Of a stretch of DNA of 36,286 nt, positions 1 to 7,056 are shown one piece after another. A model generated the notes under the pieces. That model was not told where the DNA came from and did not search any database. It worked only from the letters and a program-made list of their open reading frames with translations. The stretch's first letter is position 1. Each line of letters starts with the position of its first letter. Origin of the DNA: Clostridiales bacterium (GTDB lineage: Bacteria > Bacillota > Clostridia > Peptostreptococcales > Anaerovoracaceae); contig JALFNS010000034.1 of assembly GCA_022773945.1 (NCBI GenBank), forward strand, positions 1 through 36,286, read 5' to 3'. The position numbers and the translations under genes are program-made.

Positions 1-51
1 GTTTGCGTAATCAAGAAAGCGAGTATACCATAGCTGTTCTTTTTCTGTCAT
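1..51 (-). CDS. Partial hypothetical protein, N-terminus only
   Basis: A reading frame on the - strand begins with ATG at 51-49 and runs off the left edge after 17 codons (begins MTEKEQLWYTRF). A good ribosome site, GGAGG within TGAAGGAGGT, lies just upstream at 61-70. Too little is present to name a family. It lies next to phage-derived sequence on the + strand, so it may belong to the same decayed element. The evidence is the start signal only. Confidence 0.4.
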   Translation of the reverse strand, partial: MTEKEQLWYTRFLDYAN

Positions 52-82
52 TTGTGATTGACCTCCTTCATCTTTAATTGCT

Positions 83-223
83 ATGAAGGTATTCTCTCAC
101 AAAGCCATGCTAGATGCTATGTGCCACGGTTTGACGCTTACTGAGGGAGGTGAGCGATGTGACTTAGATCTAATCAGGAGCTATCACGCAGAGCAGATTG
201 GAGGAAGTTATGACAGAGCCTAG
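83..223 (+). CDS. Possible small ORF, 46 residues, unidentified
   Basis: An ATG at 83 opens a 46-codon frame (begins MKVFSHKAMLDAM) that ends at the TAG at 221-223, overlapping the start of the terminase fragment in another frame. Short proteins upstream of terminase genes are common in phage packaging regions, which makes this plausible. No clear ribosome site precedes it and I do not recognise the family. It may equally be a non-coding frame in phage debris. Confidence 0.2.
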   Translation: MKVFSHKAMLDAMCHGLTLTEGGERCDLDLIRSYHAEQIGGSYDRA

Positions 224-554
224 AAAAGGATGTCAGACACCGACCCAATCGGTAATATTACCCTACAATGAGACAAAAGGCGCTGAAGTCATAGAGCTGT
301 ACAGCAAGACAGGGAGAACCGCACAGCCGTGGCAGGAGCTTATCGTATATGAAATAGGAGCTGAAGGAGTCGATTTCCGAATCTTCCGGCTGGAATTTGC
401 CAAATATGAGGATTTTTTTCTATATGGCAAAATCCTGCCCAAAATTAGGTTATTGCCTCGATTATGGCAAAGTACAGATTATCCGGCAGAATCTTCTTGT
501 TCATTGGTAATTAAAGTGATAAACTTAAGAGGCAATCATAATAGGCGGATGTAG
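210..554 (+). pseudogene. Phage terminase large subunit, N-terminal fragment
   Basis: The ATG at 210 has a GGAGG ribosome site at 200-204. The first 40 or so residues (TPTQSVILPYNETKGAEVI, then ELYSKTGRTAQPWQELIVYEI) match the N-terminus expected of phage large terminases, just before the ATPase domain. After about residue 41 the similarity stops. No Walker A or nuclease motif follows, and the frame ends inside the tRNA gene at 552-554. A complete enzyme would be over 500 residues, so this is a truncated remnant, probably left by deletion of a prophage or phage-like element. The residues after the break are probably not biologically meaningful protein. Confidence 0.6.
497..525 (+). promoter_or_regulatory. 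Candidate promoter for tRNA-Gly
   Basis: TTGTTC at 497-502 and TAAACT at 520-525 are separated by 17 bases. They lie 20 bases upstream of the tRNA 5' end, a normal distance for a tRNA promoter. Both boxes deviate from consensus, so this is a moderate call. Confidence 0.45.
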
Positions 555-618
555 TTTAGTGGCAAAATATGAGCTTCCCAAGCTTAGGTTGCGAGTTCGA
601 TTCTCGTCATCCGCTCCA
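545..618 (+). tRNA. tRNA-Gly (anticodon CCC)
   Basis: The acceptor stem GCGGATG (545-551) pairs exactly with CATCCGC (608-614). The T arm contains the canonical GTTCGATTC, and the 3' CCA is encoded (616-618). The anticodon stem TGAGC/GCTTA encloses the loop TTCCCAA, giving anticodon CCC, which reads the glycine codon GGG. The gene stands alone and is followed by its own terminator. Phage debris immediately upstream is consistent with tRNA genes being common integration targets, but no second attachment-site copy was seen in the window. Confidence 0.93.
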
Positions 619-623
619 TACTT

Positions 624-657
624 AAACCCTTGAATTCTAAATGATTCAAGGGTTTTT
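624..657 (+). terminator. Rho-independent terminator after tRNA-Gly
   Basis: An 11-bp perfect stem (AACCCTTGAAT at 625-635, ATTCAAGGGTT at 644-654) with an 8-base loop is followed by a run of T. It begins a few bases after the tRNA CCA end. Confidence 0.9.
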
Positions 658-704
658 GATTGATTCGAGTCAAAATTATTTCTTAAATAAATTCCAAAAA
701 ACTG

Positions 705-733
705 TTGACACGGGAACAGAATAGTATTATTGT
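705..733 (+). promoter_or_regulatory. Promoter of the GntR/ABC operon
   Basis: A consensus TTGACA at 705-710 is followed after 17 bases by TATTGT at 728-733. The predicted start near 740 leaves a leader of about 120 bases before the GntR gene. The -10 box lies inside the left arm of the palindromic operator, as expected for repression by blocking polymerase. Confidence 0.7.
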
Positions 734-757
734 ATTAATCGAGCAGTACAATAATAC
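724..757 (+). promoter_or_regulatory. Palindromic operator, probable YtrA-type GntR site
   Basis: GTATTATTGTA (724-734) and TACAATAATAC (747-757) form a perfect 11-bp inverted repeat separated by 12 bases. The left arm covers the -10 box and the right arm lies just past the predicted transcription start. The first gene of the operon is a GntR regulator, so autorepression is the natural reading. The assignment to that protein is inference from position. Confidence 0.7.
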
Positions 758-861
758 AATCATACAGCGAGGGCGGCTGACAACTGCGAGGGGCAGATGA
801 GCCGGAGCTGAGAGAAAATGAGTATTGGGACTGGAGATTAGAAAGGGATAAAGGTAAAACG

Positions 862-1230
862 ATGAAGTGGACATTTGAGGATGGGCGACCGATCTATATT
901 CAGATCGTGGAGCAGATGAAGGTACTTATCGCCAGCGGGGCTTATGCACCTGGAGAGAAGATACCGGCGGTCAGGGAGCTGGCCGTGGAGGCGGGGGTGA
1001 ACCCCAACACCATGCAGAAGGCGATGTCGGAGCTTGAGAGAGACGGATTTCTCCATTCCGAGAGAACCAGCGGGAGATTTGTAACGGAGGATATTGAGGT
1101 GATTGATGAGATGAAGAAGACGCTTAGCAGGGAGTTTGTCAGGGACCTCTTCGAGAAACTTGACAGACTGGGTATGAGTAAGGAAGAGATAATAGCTGCC
1201 GTAGAGCAGTGGGCAGAGGAGGCGAAATAA
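862..1230 (+). CDS. GntR-family transcriptional regulator, YtrA subfamily
   Basis: This 122-residue protein has an N-terminal winged helix-turn-helix (about residues 8-75), with the typical GntR run PIYIQIVEQMK, then the recognition-helix region RELAVEAGVNPNTMQKAM and the wing RTSGRFV. Only a short helical tail follows, without a large effector domain, which is the hallmark of the YtrA subgroup that controls adjacent ABC transporters. Its stop codon overlaps the ATG of the ABC ATPase gene, so the two are translationally coupled. An 11-bp inverted repeat on the promoter is the likely autoregulatory site. The inducing signal is unknown; known relatives respond to cell-envelope stress or antibiotics. 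Confidence 0.88.
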   Translation: MKWTFEDGRPIYIQIVEQMKVLIASGAYAPGEKIPAVRELAVEAGVNPNTMQKAMSELERDGFLHSERTSGRFVTEDIEVIDEMKKTLSREFVRDLFEKLDRLGMSKEEIIAAVEQWAEEAK

Positions 1231-1925
1231 TGAGTATAGTAGAATGCAGAGGATTGAGCAAAAGCTACAGCAAAACTCCGGCGCTGGAGGATGTTAATCT
1301 GAAGCTGGAGGCAGGAAGGATAACCGGAATCTTAGGGCCTAACGGAAGCGGCAAGACCACGCTGATCAAGCTGGCGACAGGGCTTTTGCAGCCGACGGAG
1401 GGAGAAATCCTCATCGACGGACTGAGACCGGGAAGCCTGACGAAGAGCATGGTGGCTTACCTGCCGGACAGAGATTTCCTGCCGGATTACATGACGGTTG
1501 AGCAGCTGATGAAGTATTACAGCGATTTCTTCGACGACTTCAACGAGGCCAAGGCCATGAAGATGCTGGACAGCCTGAACATCGACTGCGGCGACAGACT
1601 GAAGAAACTGTCTAAGGGAAACAGAGAGAAGGTTCAGCTGATACTCACAATGAGCAGAGACGCCCGGGTATATTTCCTGGACGAGCCTATTGCGGGAGTG
1701 GATCCGGCGGCAAGAGATTACATCATCAAAACAATCATCACGAACTACAATCCGGAGGCGCTGGTGGTAATTTGCACCCATCTCATAGCAGATGTGGAAG
1801 CGGTGCTGGACGATGTGGTATTCATCAAAGAGGGTAGAGTGGTTATGCAGGAAAGCGCGGATGCTATAAGAGACGAGAAGGGCATGAGCATTGACGGGCT
1901 TTTCAGGGAGGTATTCAAATGTTAG
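1230..1925 (+). CDS. ABC transporter ATP-binding protein
   Basis: This 231-residue nucleotide-binding subunit starts at ATG 1230, which overlaps the GntR stop and has an AGAGGAGG ribosome site at 1215-1222; an upstream GTG at 1209 is in frame but less likely. It shows Walker A GPNGSGKTT, an ABC signature degenerated to LSKGNREKV, Walker B YFLDEPIAGVD, and the switch histidine in ICTHL. The LSKG-type signature is usual for YtrB/BcrA-like ATPases. It overlaps the permease gene by a few bases, so the pair should form one exporter of unknown substrate. Confidence 0.9.
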   Translation: MSIVECRGLSKSYSKTPALEDVNLKLEAGRITGILGPNGSGKTTLIKLATGLLQPTEGEILIDGLRPGSLTKSMVAYLPDRDFLPDYMTVEQLMKYYSDFFDDFNEAKAMKMLDSLNIDCGDRLKKLSKGNREKVQLILTMSRDARVYFLDEPIAGVDPAARDYIIKTIITNYNPEALVVICTHLIADVEAVLDDVVFIKEGRVVMQESADAIRDEKGMSIDGLFREVFKC

Positions 1926-2728
1926 GTTTCGGAAGATTATTCAGATATGAATTCAAGGCAGTCGGAAGAGTTATGTTTCCGCTGTACGGGGCGCTCATAG
2001 CCTCGAGCATTATATTCGGTTTCTCCAACCTTGTCATGTCAGATGGCGGAGCCGGTGAGATTGTATCGGTTACTTCGGCGATTCTCTACGGGCTGATGGT
2101 AATGGCGGTTGTGGCACTCACAGCGGTAATGCTGATACAGAGATTCTACAAGAATCTGATGGGTAACGAAGGTTATCTCGCATTCACACTGCCGGTGAGC
2201 ACAAATGCGCACATAGGAACTAAAACCCTGTCTGCAAGCGTGTGGATGCTCCTGGGATGCGCAGCGGGAATACTGTCGGTACTGGTGATAGTGCTCTTCA
2301 TGGTTACGCCGGCTGAGCTTGTCAGAGAGATGGGATTCCTGTGGGACGAGATAAGCCGTGTTAACGGTGTGAATGTGATGAAGGTCCTCGTGCTGATAGT
2401 TGAGGCGATTCTCATAGGTGCAGTGTGGTGCGGTGAAGTGGCCGTCAAGATTTATGCGGCAATATCCCTGGGACAGCAGTGGTCTAACCACAGAGTTATG
2501 GGCGCTGTGGGAGCCTATATCGGATTCAGCATAATAGAGAGTATAGTGGGCGGTATTCTTCAGGCCATCCTGCCGGATAATTTCCCTTACTCCATTTGCA
2601 GCGGTCTTAGCGACTACGCAGGGACTCAGGTGATGATGCTTATCGTATTCCTGGCGGAACTGGTGCTGGTTGCAATCTACTGGTTCGTCACCTACAGGCT
2701 TCTGGACAGACGTCTGAACCTCCAGTAG
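1919..2728 (+). CDS. ABC transporter permease (ABC-2-like)
   Basis: This 269-residue hydrophobic protein has about six predicted membrane segments: near residues 20-40, 55-77, 105-130, 155-180, 195-220 and 240-262. Its start lies inside the end of the ATPase gene, so the products are coupled. The N-terminal layout (GFGRLFRYEFKAVGR) is typical of ABC-2-type permeases paired with YtrB-like ATPases under GntR control. The substrate cannot be read from sequence; extrusion of a peptide or envelope-active compound is the family expectation. It ends 2 bases before the convergent TetR gene, with no clear terminator between them. Confidence 0.8.
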   Translation: MLGFGRLFRYEFKAVGRVMFPLYGALIASSIIFGFSNLVMSDGGAGEIVSVTSAILYGLMVMAVVALTAVMLIQRFYKNLMGNEGYLAFTLPVSTNAHIGTKTLSASVWMLLGCAAGILSVLVIVLFMVTPAELVREMGFLWDEISRVNGVNVMKVLVLIVEAILIGAVWCGEVAVKIYAAISLGQQWSNHRVMGAVGAYIGFSIIESIVGGILQAILPDNFPYSICSGLSDYAGTQVMMLIVFLAELVLVAIYWFVTYRLLDRRLNLQ

Positions 2729-2730
2729 GG

Positions 2731-3318
2731 TCAGTGTGATATGAAGCCGGACAGCATATGAGGCAGGTTTTCTTCGGAGTACTTCTTAAGGGAGTACTCC
2801 CCGTTGCAAAGGCACCAGTCATACATGAGAGCTCTCTCCGTGAGGGCATAGAGCTTGGTCAGGTCATTGACGGAGAGGTCGTCTCTGAACTCTCCCGATT
2901 CCTGGCCCTCGGTGCATATTTTGCGCAGAAGCCTGTAGTACTCACGGTCTCTGTCAAGCAGATGCTTCTCGCCCTTGGTCGTGAGCTGGGTTGAGAAGAG
3001 GCGGGCCACCAGGTCGAGAGAAATGCTGTTCTCAATCATGGCGAAGAGCTCTCTGTTGAGAAAGAGAAGCTTGTCCATATTGGTGTCGAAGGACTCCAGC
3101 TGAGGCTTGAGTTCTTCGTATTTTTTGTCGAACATGTAGGACAGGGTGCCCAGGAGAGCGTCCTTACCGTCGAAGTAGTGATAGAAGGAGCCTTTGCTGG
3201 TACCTGATGCCTCGACGATTTCCTCAACGGTTGTCTCCTCATAACCCTGCTCATAGAACAGATCCCATGCTGCTGAGATTATCTTTCCCTTGGTGTCTCT
3301 CTTGCTTTTTTTGCTCAT
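2731..3318 (-). CDS. TetR/AcrR-family transcriptional regulator
   Basis: This 195-residue protein starts at 3318 behind a GGAGG ribosome site. The N-terminal TetR DNA-binding domain is clear (about residues 8-55: IISAAWDLFYEQGYEETTV, then EEIVEASGTSKGSFYHYF). The C-terminal half is the usual helical ligand and dimerisation domain with no recognisable ligand signature. It is convergent with the ABC permease and divergent from the alarmone synthetase, with whose promoter it shares a 100-base spacer. Its target may be itself, the divergent gene, or a distant operon. No convincing palindromic operator was seen in that spacer. Confidence 0.9.
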   Translation of the reverse strand: MSKKSKRDTKGKIISAAWDLFYEQGYEETTVEEIVEASGTSKGSFYHYFDGKDALLGTLSYMFDKKYEELKPQLESFDTNMDKLLFLNRELFAMIENSISLDLVARLFSTQLTTKGEKHLLDRDREYYRLLRKICTEGQESGEFRDDLSVNDLTKLYALTERALMYDWCLCNGEYSLKKYSEENLPHMLSGFISH

Positions 3319-3336
3319 ATCTGACCTCCGGGAACA

Positions 3337-3365
3337 ATTATCTCACACAAACAAGTCGTGTACAA
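3337..3365 (-). promoter_or_regulatory. Promoter of the TetR gene
   Basis: On the - strand, TTGTAC (3365-3360) and GATAAT (3342-3337) are separated by exactly 17 bases, just upstream of the ribosome site at about 3326-3330. The position and spacing fit a housekeeping sigma promoter. Confidence 0.55.
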
Positions 3366-3382
3366 CAAAAATGAAAGAAATG

Positions 3383-3391
3383 TGTTATACT
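3383..3391 (+). promoter_or_regulatory. Extended -10 promoter of the alarmone synthetase gene
   Basis: TGTTATACT is an extended -10 element (TGn plus TATACT at 3386-3391) with only a weak -35. It predicts a start near 3398, which rules out the in-frame upstream start at 3358 and supports ATG 3418. A small inverted repeat (TTTCG/CGAAA, 3394-3405) sits at the predicted start. Confidence 0.6.
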
Positions 3392-3417
3392 GGTTTCGTA
3401 CCGAAAGGGGGAATAAC

Positions 3418-4131
3418 ATGGCAAACGCTAAAGGTAATATTCAGGAGTATATAGCTGCGAAGACACGAGAGATAATCAGAGGCAGACTGGCTTCTGACAA
3501 GATCAGAGGATTCATCAAGGACAACACCAGGAAGGTGGAGACCATGTTCACCTACTACAACTGTGCCATGATGGAGGTTGAAACCAAGTTCAAGGTGCTG
3601 AACGAAGAACTGACGCTTTCTCATGCTCACACGCCGATTGAAACTATCAAGACCAGACTTAAATCCATGGACAGTCTGATGGAGAAGGTGGACAGATACG
3701 GTATACCTCTCAGTGTGGAGTCTATAATGGAGAACATCAATGATATCGCGGGAATAAGAATTATCTGTTCCTTCAAGGATGATATCTATTCTCTTGTGGA
3801 CAGCTTCCTCAGTCAGGACGATGTGACCCTCGTTGAGAAGAAAGATTATATCGCAAATCCTAAGGAGAACGGATACAGAAGTCTGCACCTCATCGTGTCC
3901 GTGCCTATATTCCTGGAAAAGCAGAAGAGGGATATGAAGGTGGAGGTTCAGTTCAGGACGATTGCTATGGATTTCTGGGCGAGTCTTGAGCACAAGATCA
4001 AGTACAAGAAGGATCTGCCGGAAAGCATAAACGAGAAGCTTGTTTCGGAGCTGGCTATGTGTGCGGAAATCAGTGCGGATCTTGATGAAAAGATGCAGGA
4101 TATACGTCGCCAGCTGACAGAAGCCTCATAA
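3418..4131 (+). CDS. relQ: Small alarmone synthetase, RelQ/YjbM-like GTP pyrophosphokinase
   Basis: This 237-residue single-domain RelA/SpoT-type synthetase transfers pyrophosphate from ATP to GDP or GTP to make (p)ppGpp. Key stretches are NDIAGIRIICSFKDDIYSL (about 107-125), the GYRSLHLIV loop (about 151-159), and VEVQFRTIAMDFWASLEHK (about 180-198). It lacks the HD hydrolase, TGS and ACT domains of long Rel proteins, which places it with RelQ-like synthetases. The start at 3418 is chosen for its AAAGGGGG ribosome site and because the promoter lies downstream of the alternative start. It is transcribed alone and ends in a strong terminator. Confidence 0.88.
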   Translation: MANAKGNIQEYIAAKTREIIRGRLASDKIRGFIKDNTRKVETMFTYYNCAMMEVETKFKVLNEELTLSHAHTPIETIKTRLKSMDSLMEKVDRYGIPLSVESIMENINDIAGIRIICSFKDDIYSLVDSFLSQDDVTLVEKKDYIANPKENGYRSLHLIVSVPIFLEKQKRDMKVEVQFRTIAMDFWASLEHKIKYKKDLPESINEKLVSELAMCAEISADLDEKMQDIRRQLTEAS

Positions 4132-4177
4132 ATTTTAAAGTTTATTTTTAAGAACAGTTTTCGGTCTAGTTTTATTT

Positions 4178-4220
4178 AATCGCTAAAGCCCTTATAATAT
4201 AAGGGTTTTAGCGATTTTTT
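4178..4220 (+). terminator. Rho-independent terminator after relQ
   Basis: A long hairpin (AATCGCTAAA, then CCCTTAT, pairing with ATAAGGG, then TTTAGCGATT) is followed by T residues to 4220. It isolates the alarmone gene from the symporter operon. Confidence 0.9.
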
Positions 4221-4260
4221 AATAGCAAATTATTGATTTTAGTCTAAACTTCGTTCTGTA

Positions 4261-4289
4261 TTGCGGTCTATTTCGTCAGATGGTATACT
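4261..4289 (+). promoter_or_regulatory. Promoter of the symporter/cyclodeaminase operon
   Basis: TTGCGG (4261-4266), a 17-base spacer ending in TGG, and TATACT (4284-4289) give a -35 plus an extended -10. The predicted start near 4296 lies downstream of the in-frame codon at 4280, so translation must begin at ATG 4331. Confidence 0.75.
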
Positions 4290-4330
4290 TGTGGAGCAAG
4301 TTAAGAAAAAAAGACAGAGAGAAGGAAATT

Positions 4331-5845
4331 ATGAACGGAGAAATTTTAGCTTTTATACTTTATTTCATCATGTTGGTGGGCGTAGGTGTCTACTTCTTCA
4401 TGAAGAGCCGCAAGTCCGGCGGTGAGAAGGACTACTTCCTGGGCGACAGGCAGATGGGCCCGTGGGTAACGGCAATGTCTGCACAGGCATCGGACATGTC
4501 CGCGTGGCTTCTCATGGGGCTGCCGGGCAGCATACTGGCCTTCGGATTCGGCCAGATGTGGATCGGTATAGGACTGGCTCTGGGAACAGCGGCCAACTGG
4601 ATATTCAATGCAGCCAGATTGAGAAGATTCTCCAAGGCTGCAGGTGATGCCATAACCATACCTCAGTATCTGAGCAACAGATTTGCTTCGAAGAGCTACA
4701 CGCTGCAGATAATATGCGCCATAGTGTTCTTCGTATGCTTCACAATATACGTGGCATCCGGATTCGTAGCCGGAGCTACAGTGTTCACTACAATATTCCC
4801 TAAACTGAGCATGCAGACTGCCATGATAGTGTTCGCGCTGGCCATGCTGGCATGCACTTTCCTGGGAGGTTTCAAGGCGGTATGCTGGACTGACTTCTTC
4901 CAGGGACTCCTCATGCTGGCGGCGCTTCTGGCGGTACCTATCATAATAGTTGCCACACAGAATCTCGACACTTCCGCCCTTACGGAGGTATACTCCTATA
5001 AGGATGCGGTTTCGGGAGAGACTGTTGAATGTGCCTTCGGAGCAGGACTCTTCGATGCATCCTGGCAGGAAATAGTATCAGGACTGGCATGGGGACTGGG
5101 ATACTTCGGAATGCCGCATATACTCGTAAGATTCATGTCCATAGAGAAACCGTCAATGGTTAAGAAGAGTGCCACAGTGGCTATAATCTGGGTTGTGCTG
5201 GCACTTCTGGCAGCTACACTCATAGCATATCTGGGCAGAATGGTTCTCGCTGAGGATCTGCTGACTCAGGGAATGCAGAAGATGGTATTTGTGGAATTCG
5301 CGAGAAGACTCTTCCCGGCATTTATTTCGGGAATACTTCTGGCAGCGATAATGGCGGCCTCCATGTCTACTGCCGACTCGCAGCTTCTGGTGGCATCCAG
5401 CTCCTTCACATCGGACATATACAAGCCGATATTCAGGAAGAACGCCAGTGAGAAGGAGATTCTCTGGGTGGGAAGAATAGTGGTACTCGCGGTAGCGGTT
5501 ATCGCATTCTTCATAGCCTCCAGCAAAGGCTCCGGCGCGCAGGCCATCATGGATCTGGTTGAGAATGCATGGGCAGGTTTCGGAGCGTCATTCGGACCTG
5601 TAATAATACTGTCGCTCTACTGGAGAAGATTCACCTATAAGGGTGCCGTAGCCGGAGTTATCGGCGGCGGAGCAGTTGATATCCTCTGGTACAACTTCCT
5701 CAGCGGAACGGGAATCTATGAGTTGTTCCCGGGATTTATAGCAGGACTTATCTGTGCCGTAGTCGTAACGCTTATAGACAAGACACCGGAGAAGGAAGCT
5801 CTGGAGATATTCGACAAGGCTACGGATCCTTCATTTGATGAGTAA
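4331..5845 (+). CDS. putP: Sodium/solute symporter, PutP-like (sodium/proline)
   Basis: This 504-residue SSS-family transporter has about 13 hydrophobic segments. The N-terminal part DYFLGDRQMGPWVTAMSAQA, followed closely by SDMSAWLLMGLPGS, is the characteristic PutP sequence. The later STADSQLLVASSSF region (about residues 340-353) carries the Ser/Thr pair used for sodium binding in the family. It should import proline with sodium at the cytoplasmic membrane. The start is set by the GAAGGA ribosome site and by the promoter at 4261-4289. It is co-transcribed with a probable ornithine cyclodeaminase that makes proline, which strengthens the proline assignment. Other substrates of SSS transporters cannot be excluded. 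Confidence 0.85.
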   Translation: MNGEILAFILYFIMLVGVGVYFFMKSRKSGGEKDYFLGDRQMGPWVTAMSAQASDMSAWLLMGLPGSILAFGFGQMWIGIGLALGTAANWIFNAARLRRFSKAAGDAITIPQYLSNRFASKSYTLQIICAIVFFVCFTIYVASGFVAGATVFTTIFPKLSMQTAMIVFALAMLACTFLGGFKAVCWTDFFQGLLMLAALLAVPIIIVATQNLDTSALTEVYSYKDAVSGETVECAFGAGLFDASWQEIVSGLAWGLGYFGMPHILVRFMSIEKPSMVKKSATVAIIWVVLALLAATLIAYLGRMVLAEDLLTQGMQKMVFVEFARRLFPAFISGILLAAIMAASMSTADSQLLVASSSFTSDIYKPIFRKNASEKEILWVGRIVVLAVAVIAFFIASSKGSGAQAIMDLVENAWAGFGASFGPVIILSLYWRRFTYKGAVAGVIGGGAVDILWYNFLSGTGIYELFPGFIAGLICAVVVTLIDKTPEKEALEIFDKATDPSFDE

Positions 5846-5862
5846 AAGGAGATGAACTGATT

Positions 5863-6957
5863 ATGGCTTTTGAACTGGGCAGATATACGAAACCTGATTT
5901 CACGGAGAAGAAGTTTGTGGAGGCTCCCGATGCGGTGCTTGCACCGGCACCGAGAGACAAGGCAGCTCCCGAGAACTTCCACGCCATGTCCATCTTCCCT
6001 GAATACTTCAAGGTCAAAGGTGAGTGGATACTTCCGGAAGACTCGAGAATGGACTGCGTCGCCGTATATGAGGACGGCAGAATCTTCGTCAGGGAGTTCA
6101 GAAATCTGAAGAAGGGTGATTTGTGCTTCCTGGGAAGGACGGAGAACTGTGAGGAGGGAATCTATGTTCATGACAACGGATTCACCTTCCCGGGGGAGGA
6201 TGATGCACAGGCAAATTCCTTCGCCTTCAGACAGAGCAGGAGCAGAGAAACTGCATACTCCTATGATTACAGCAACATCTATGAGCTTCTCGAGTACGAG
6301 AGAGACCACGGATATATAACCTGGGTAATGGGACCGGCCTGCGCCTTCGATGCAGGCGCGCGCGAGGCTTTCTCCCAGCTGGTTGAGAGAGGCTATGTCA
6401 ACGCTCTTCTGGCGGGCAACGCCCTGGCGACGCATGACCTGGAGGGAGCGCTTCTGGGCTCGGCTCTGGGTGTGGACATAAACACGCAGAAGCCTTTCTT
6501 CAATGGACATTACAACCACCTGGAGACTATCAACAAGATAAACACATACGGATCCATACCCGCTTTCATCGAGGGAGAGGGAATAGACAACGGTATCATA
6601 TACAGCTGTGTCAAGAACAATGTGCCTTTCGTTCTCAACGGATCGATAAGAGACGACGGACCTCTGCCGGAGGTTTATGAGCATACGTATGTGGGACAGG
6701 ATGCCATAAGAAGTCATGTGCGCAAGTCCACCACGGTAATCGGTATGGCAACCGTGCTTCATACCATCGCCGCCGGAAATATGACTCCAAGCTACAGAGT
6801 TCTTGAGGACGGCACCGTGAGACCTGTATACTTCTACAATGTTGACACTTCCGAGTTCGCTGTGAACAAGCTGGGCGACAGAGGAAGTCTGGCAGCCAAG
6901 GGTATAGTGACGAATGTTCAGGATTTCGTCAGAAATCTGGCCAAGAATCTCAGATAG
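5863..6957 (+). CDS. Ornithine cyclodeaminase, archaeal type (TIGR00300/LOR-SDH-like)
   Basis: This 364-residue protein follows the symporter by 17 bases behind an AAGGAG site. The N-terminal third resembles the LOR/SDH-associated domain. The C-terminal part has the TIGR00300 hallmarks: GPACAFDAGAREAF (about 161-174), LLAGNALATHDLEGALLGSA (about 184-203), FVLNGSIRDDGPLPEV (about 261-276), and the final VNKLGDRGSLAAKGIVTNV. Characterised relatives (the C-terminal half of cyanobacterial AgrE/ArgZ and the Methanococcus enzyme) use bound NAD to convert ornithine into proline and ammonia. With a proline symporter in the same operon, a role in proline supply, perhaps for Stickland reduction, is inferred. 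Databases may label it only as a LOR/SDH bifunctional-domain protein. It is not the mu-crystallin type of cyclodeaminase. Confidence 0.72.
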   Translation: MAFELGRYTKPDFTEKKFVEAPDAVLAPAPRDKAAPENFHAMSIFPEYFKVKGEWILPEDSRMDCVAVYEDGRIFVREFRNLKKGDLCFLGRTENCEEGIYVHDNGFTFPGEDDAQANSFAFRQSRSRETAYSYDYSNIYELLEYERDHGYITWVMGPACAFDAGAREAFSQLVERGYVNALLAGNALATHDLEGALLGSALGVDINTQKPFFNGHYNHLETINKINTYGSIPAFIEGEGIDNGIIYSCVKNNVPFVLNGSIRDDGPLPEVYEHTYVGQDAIRSHVRKSTTVIGMATVLHTIAAGNMTPSYRVLEDGTVRPVYFYNVDTSEFAVNKLGDRGSLAAKGIVTNVQDFVRNLAKNLR

Positions 6958-6977
6958 GACCTGATTAAATTAAACTT

Positions 6978-7003
6978 GAGGGTGTGGAACAGCACCCTCT
7001 TTT
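6978..7003 (+). terminator. Rho-independent terminator after the cyclodeaminase gene
   Basis: GAGGGTG (6978-6984) pairs with CACCCTC (6993-6999) around an 8-base loop, followed by TTTT. The -10 box of the next operon begins only 4 bases downstream. Confidence 0.85.
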
Positions 7004-7007
7004 GTTG

Positions 7008-7013
7008 TATAAT
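7008..7013 (+). promoter_or_regulatory. -10 box for the folate/GTPase/holA operon
   Basis: A perfect TATAAT lies 44 bases upstream of the first ATG. The -35 position falls inside the terminator hairpin and is poor (TGGAAC), so the element is called mainly on the -10 box and its location. Confidence 0.5.
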
Positions 7014-7056
7014 ATTTTAGTGTAACTAAAAATGATAAAAGGGAGAAACCGTTGAC

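Noticed and set aside
3343-3400. TetR operator in the divergent spacer
   Set aside because: Only weak, imperfect symmetry was found around GTCGTGTACAAC, not enough to call an operator.
4280-4330. Upstream start of the symporter at 4280
   Set aside because: It lies inside the promoter -10 region, upstream of the predicted transcript start, and would add a charged non-homologous leader.
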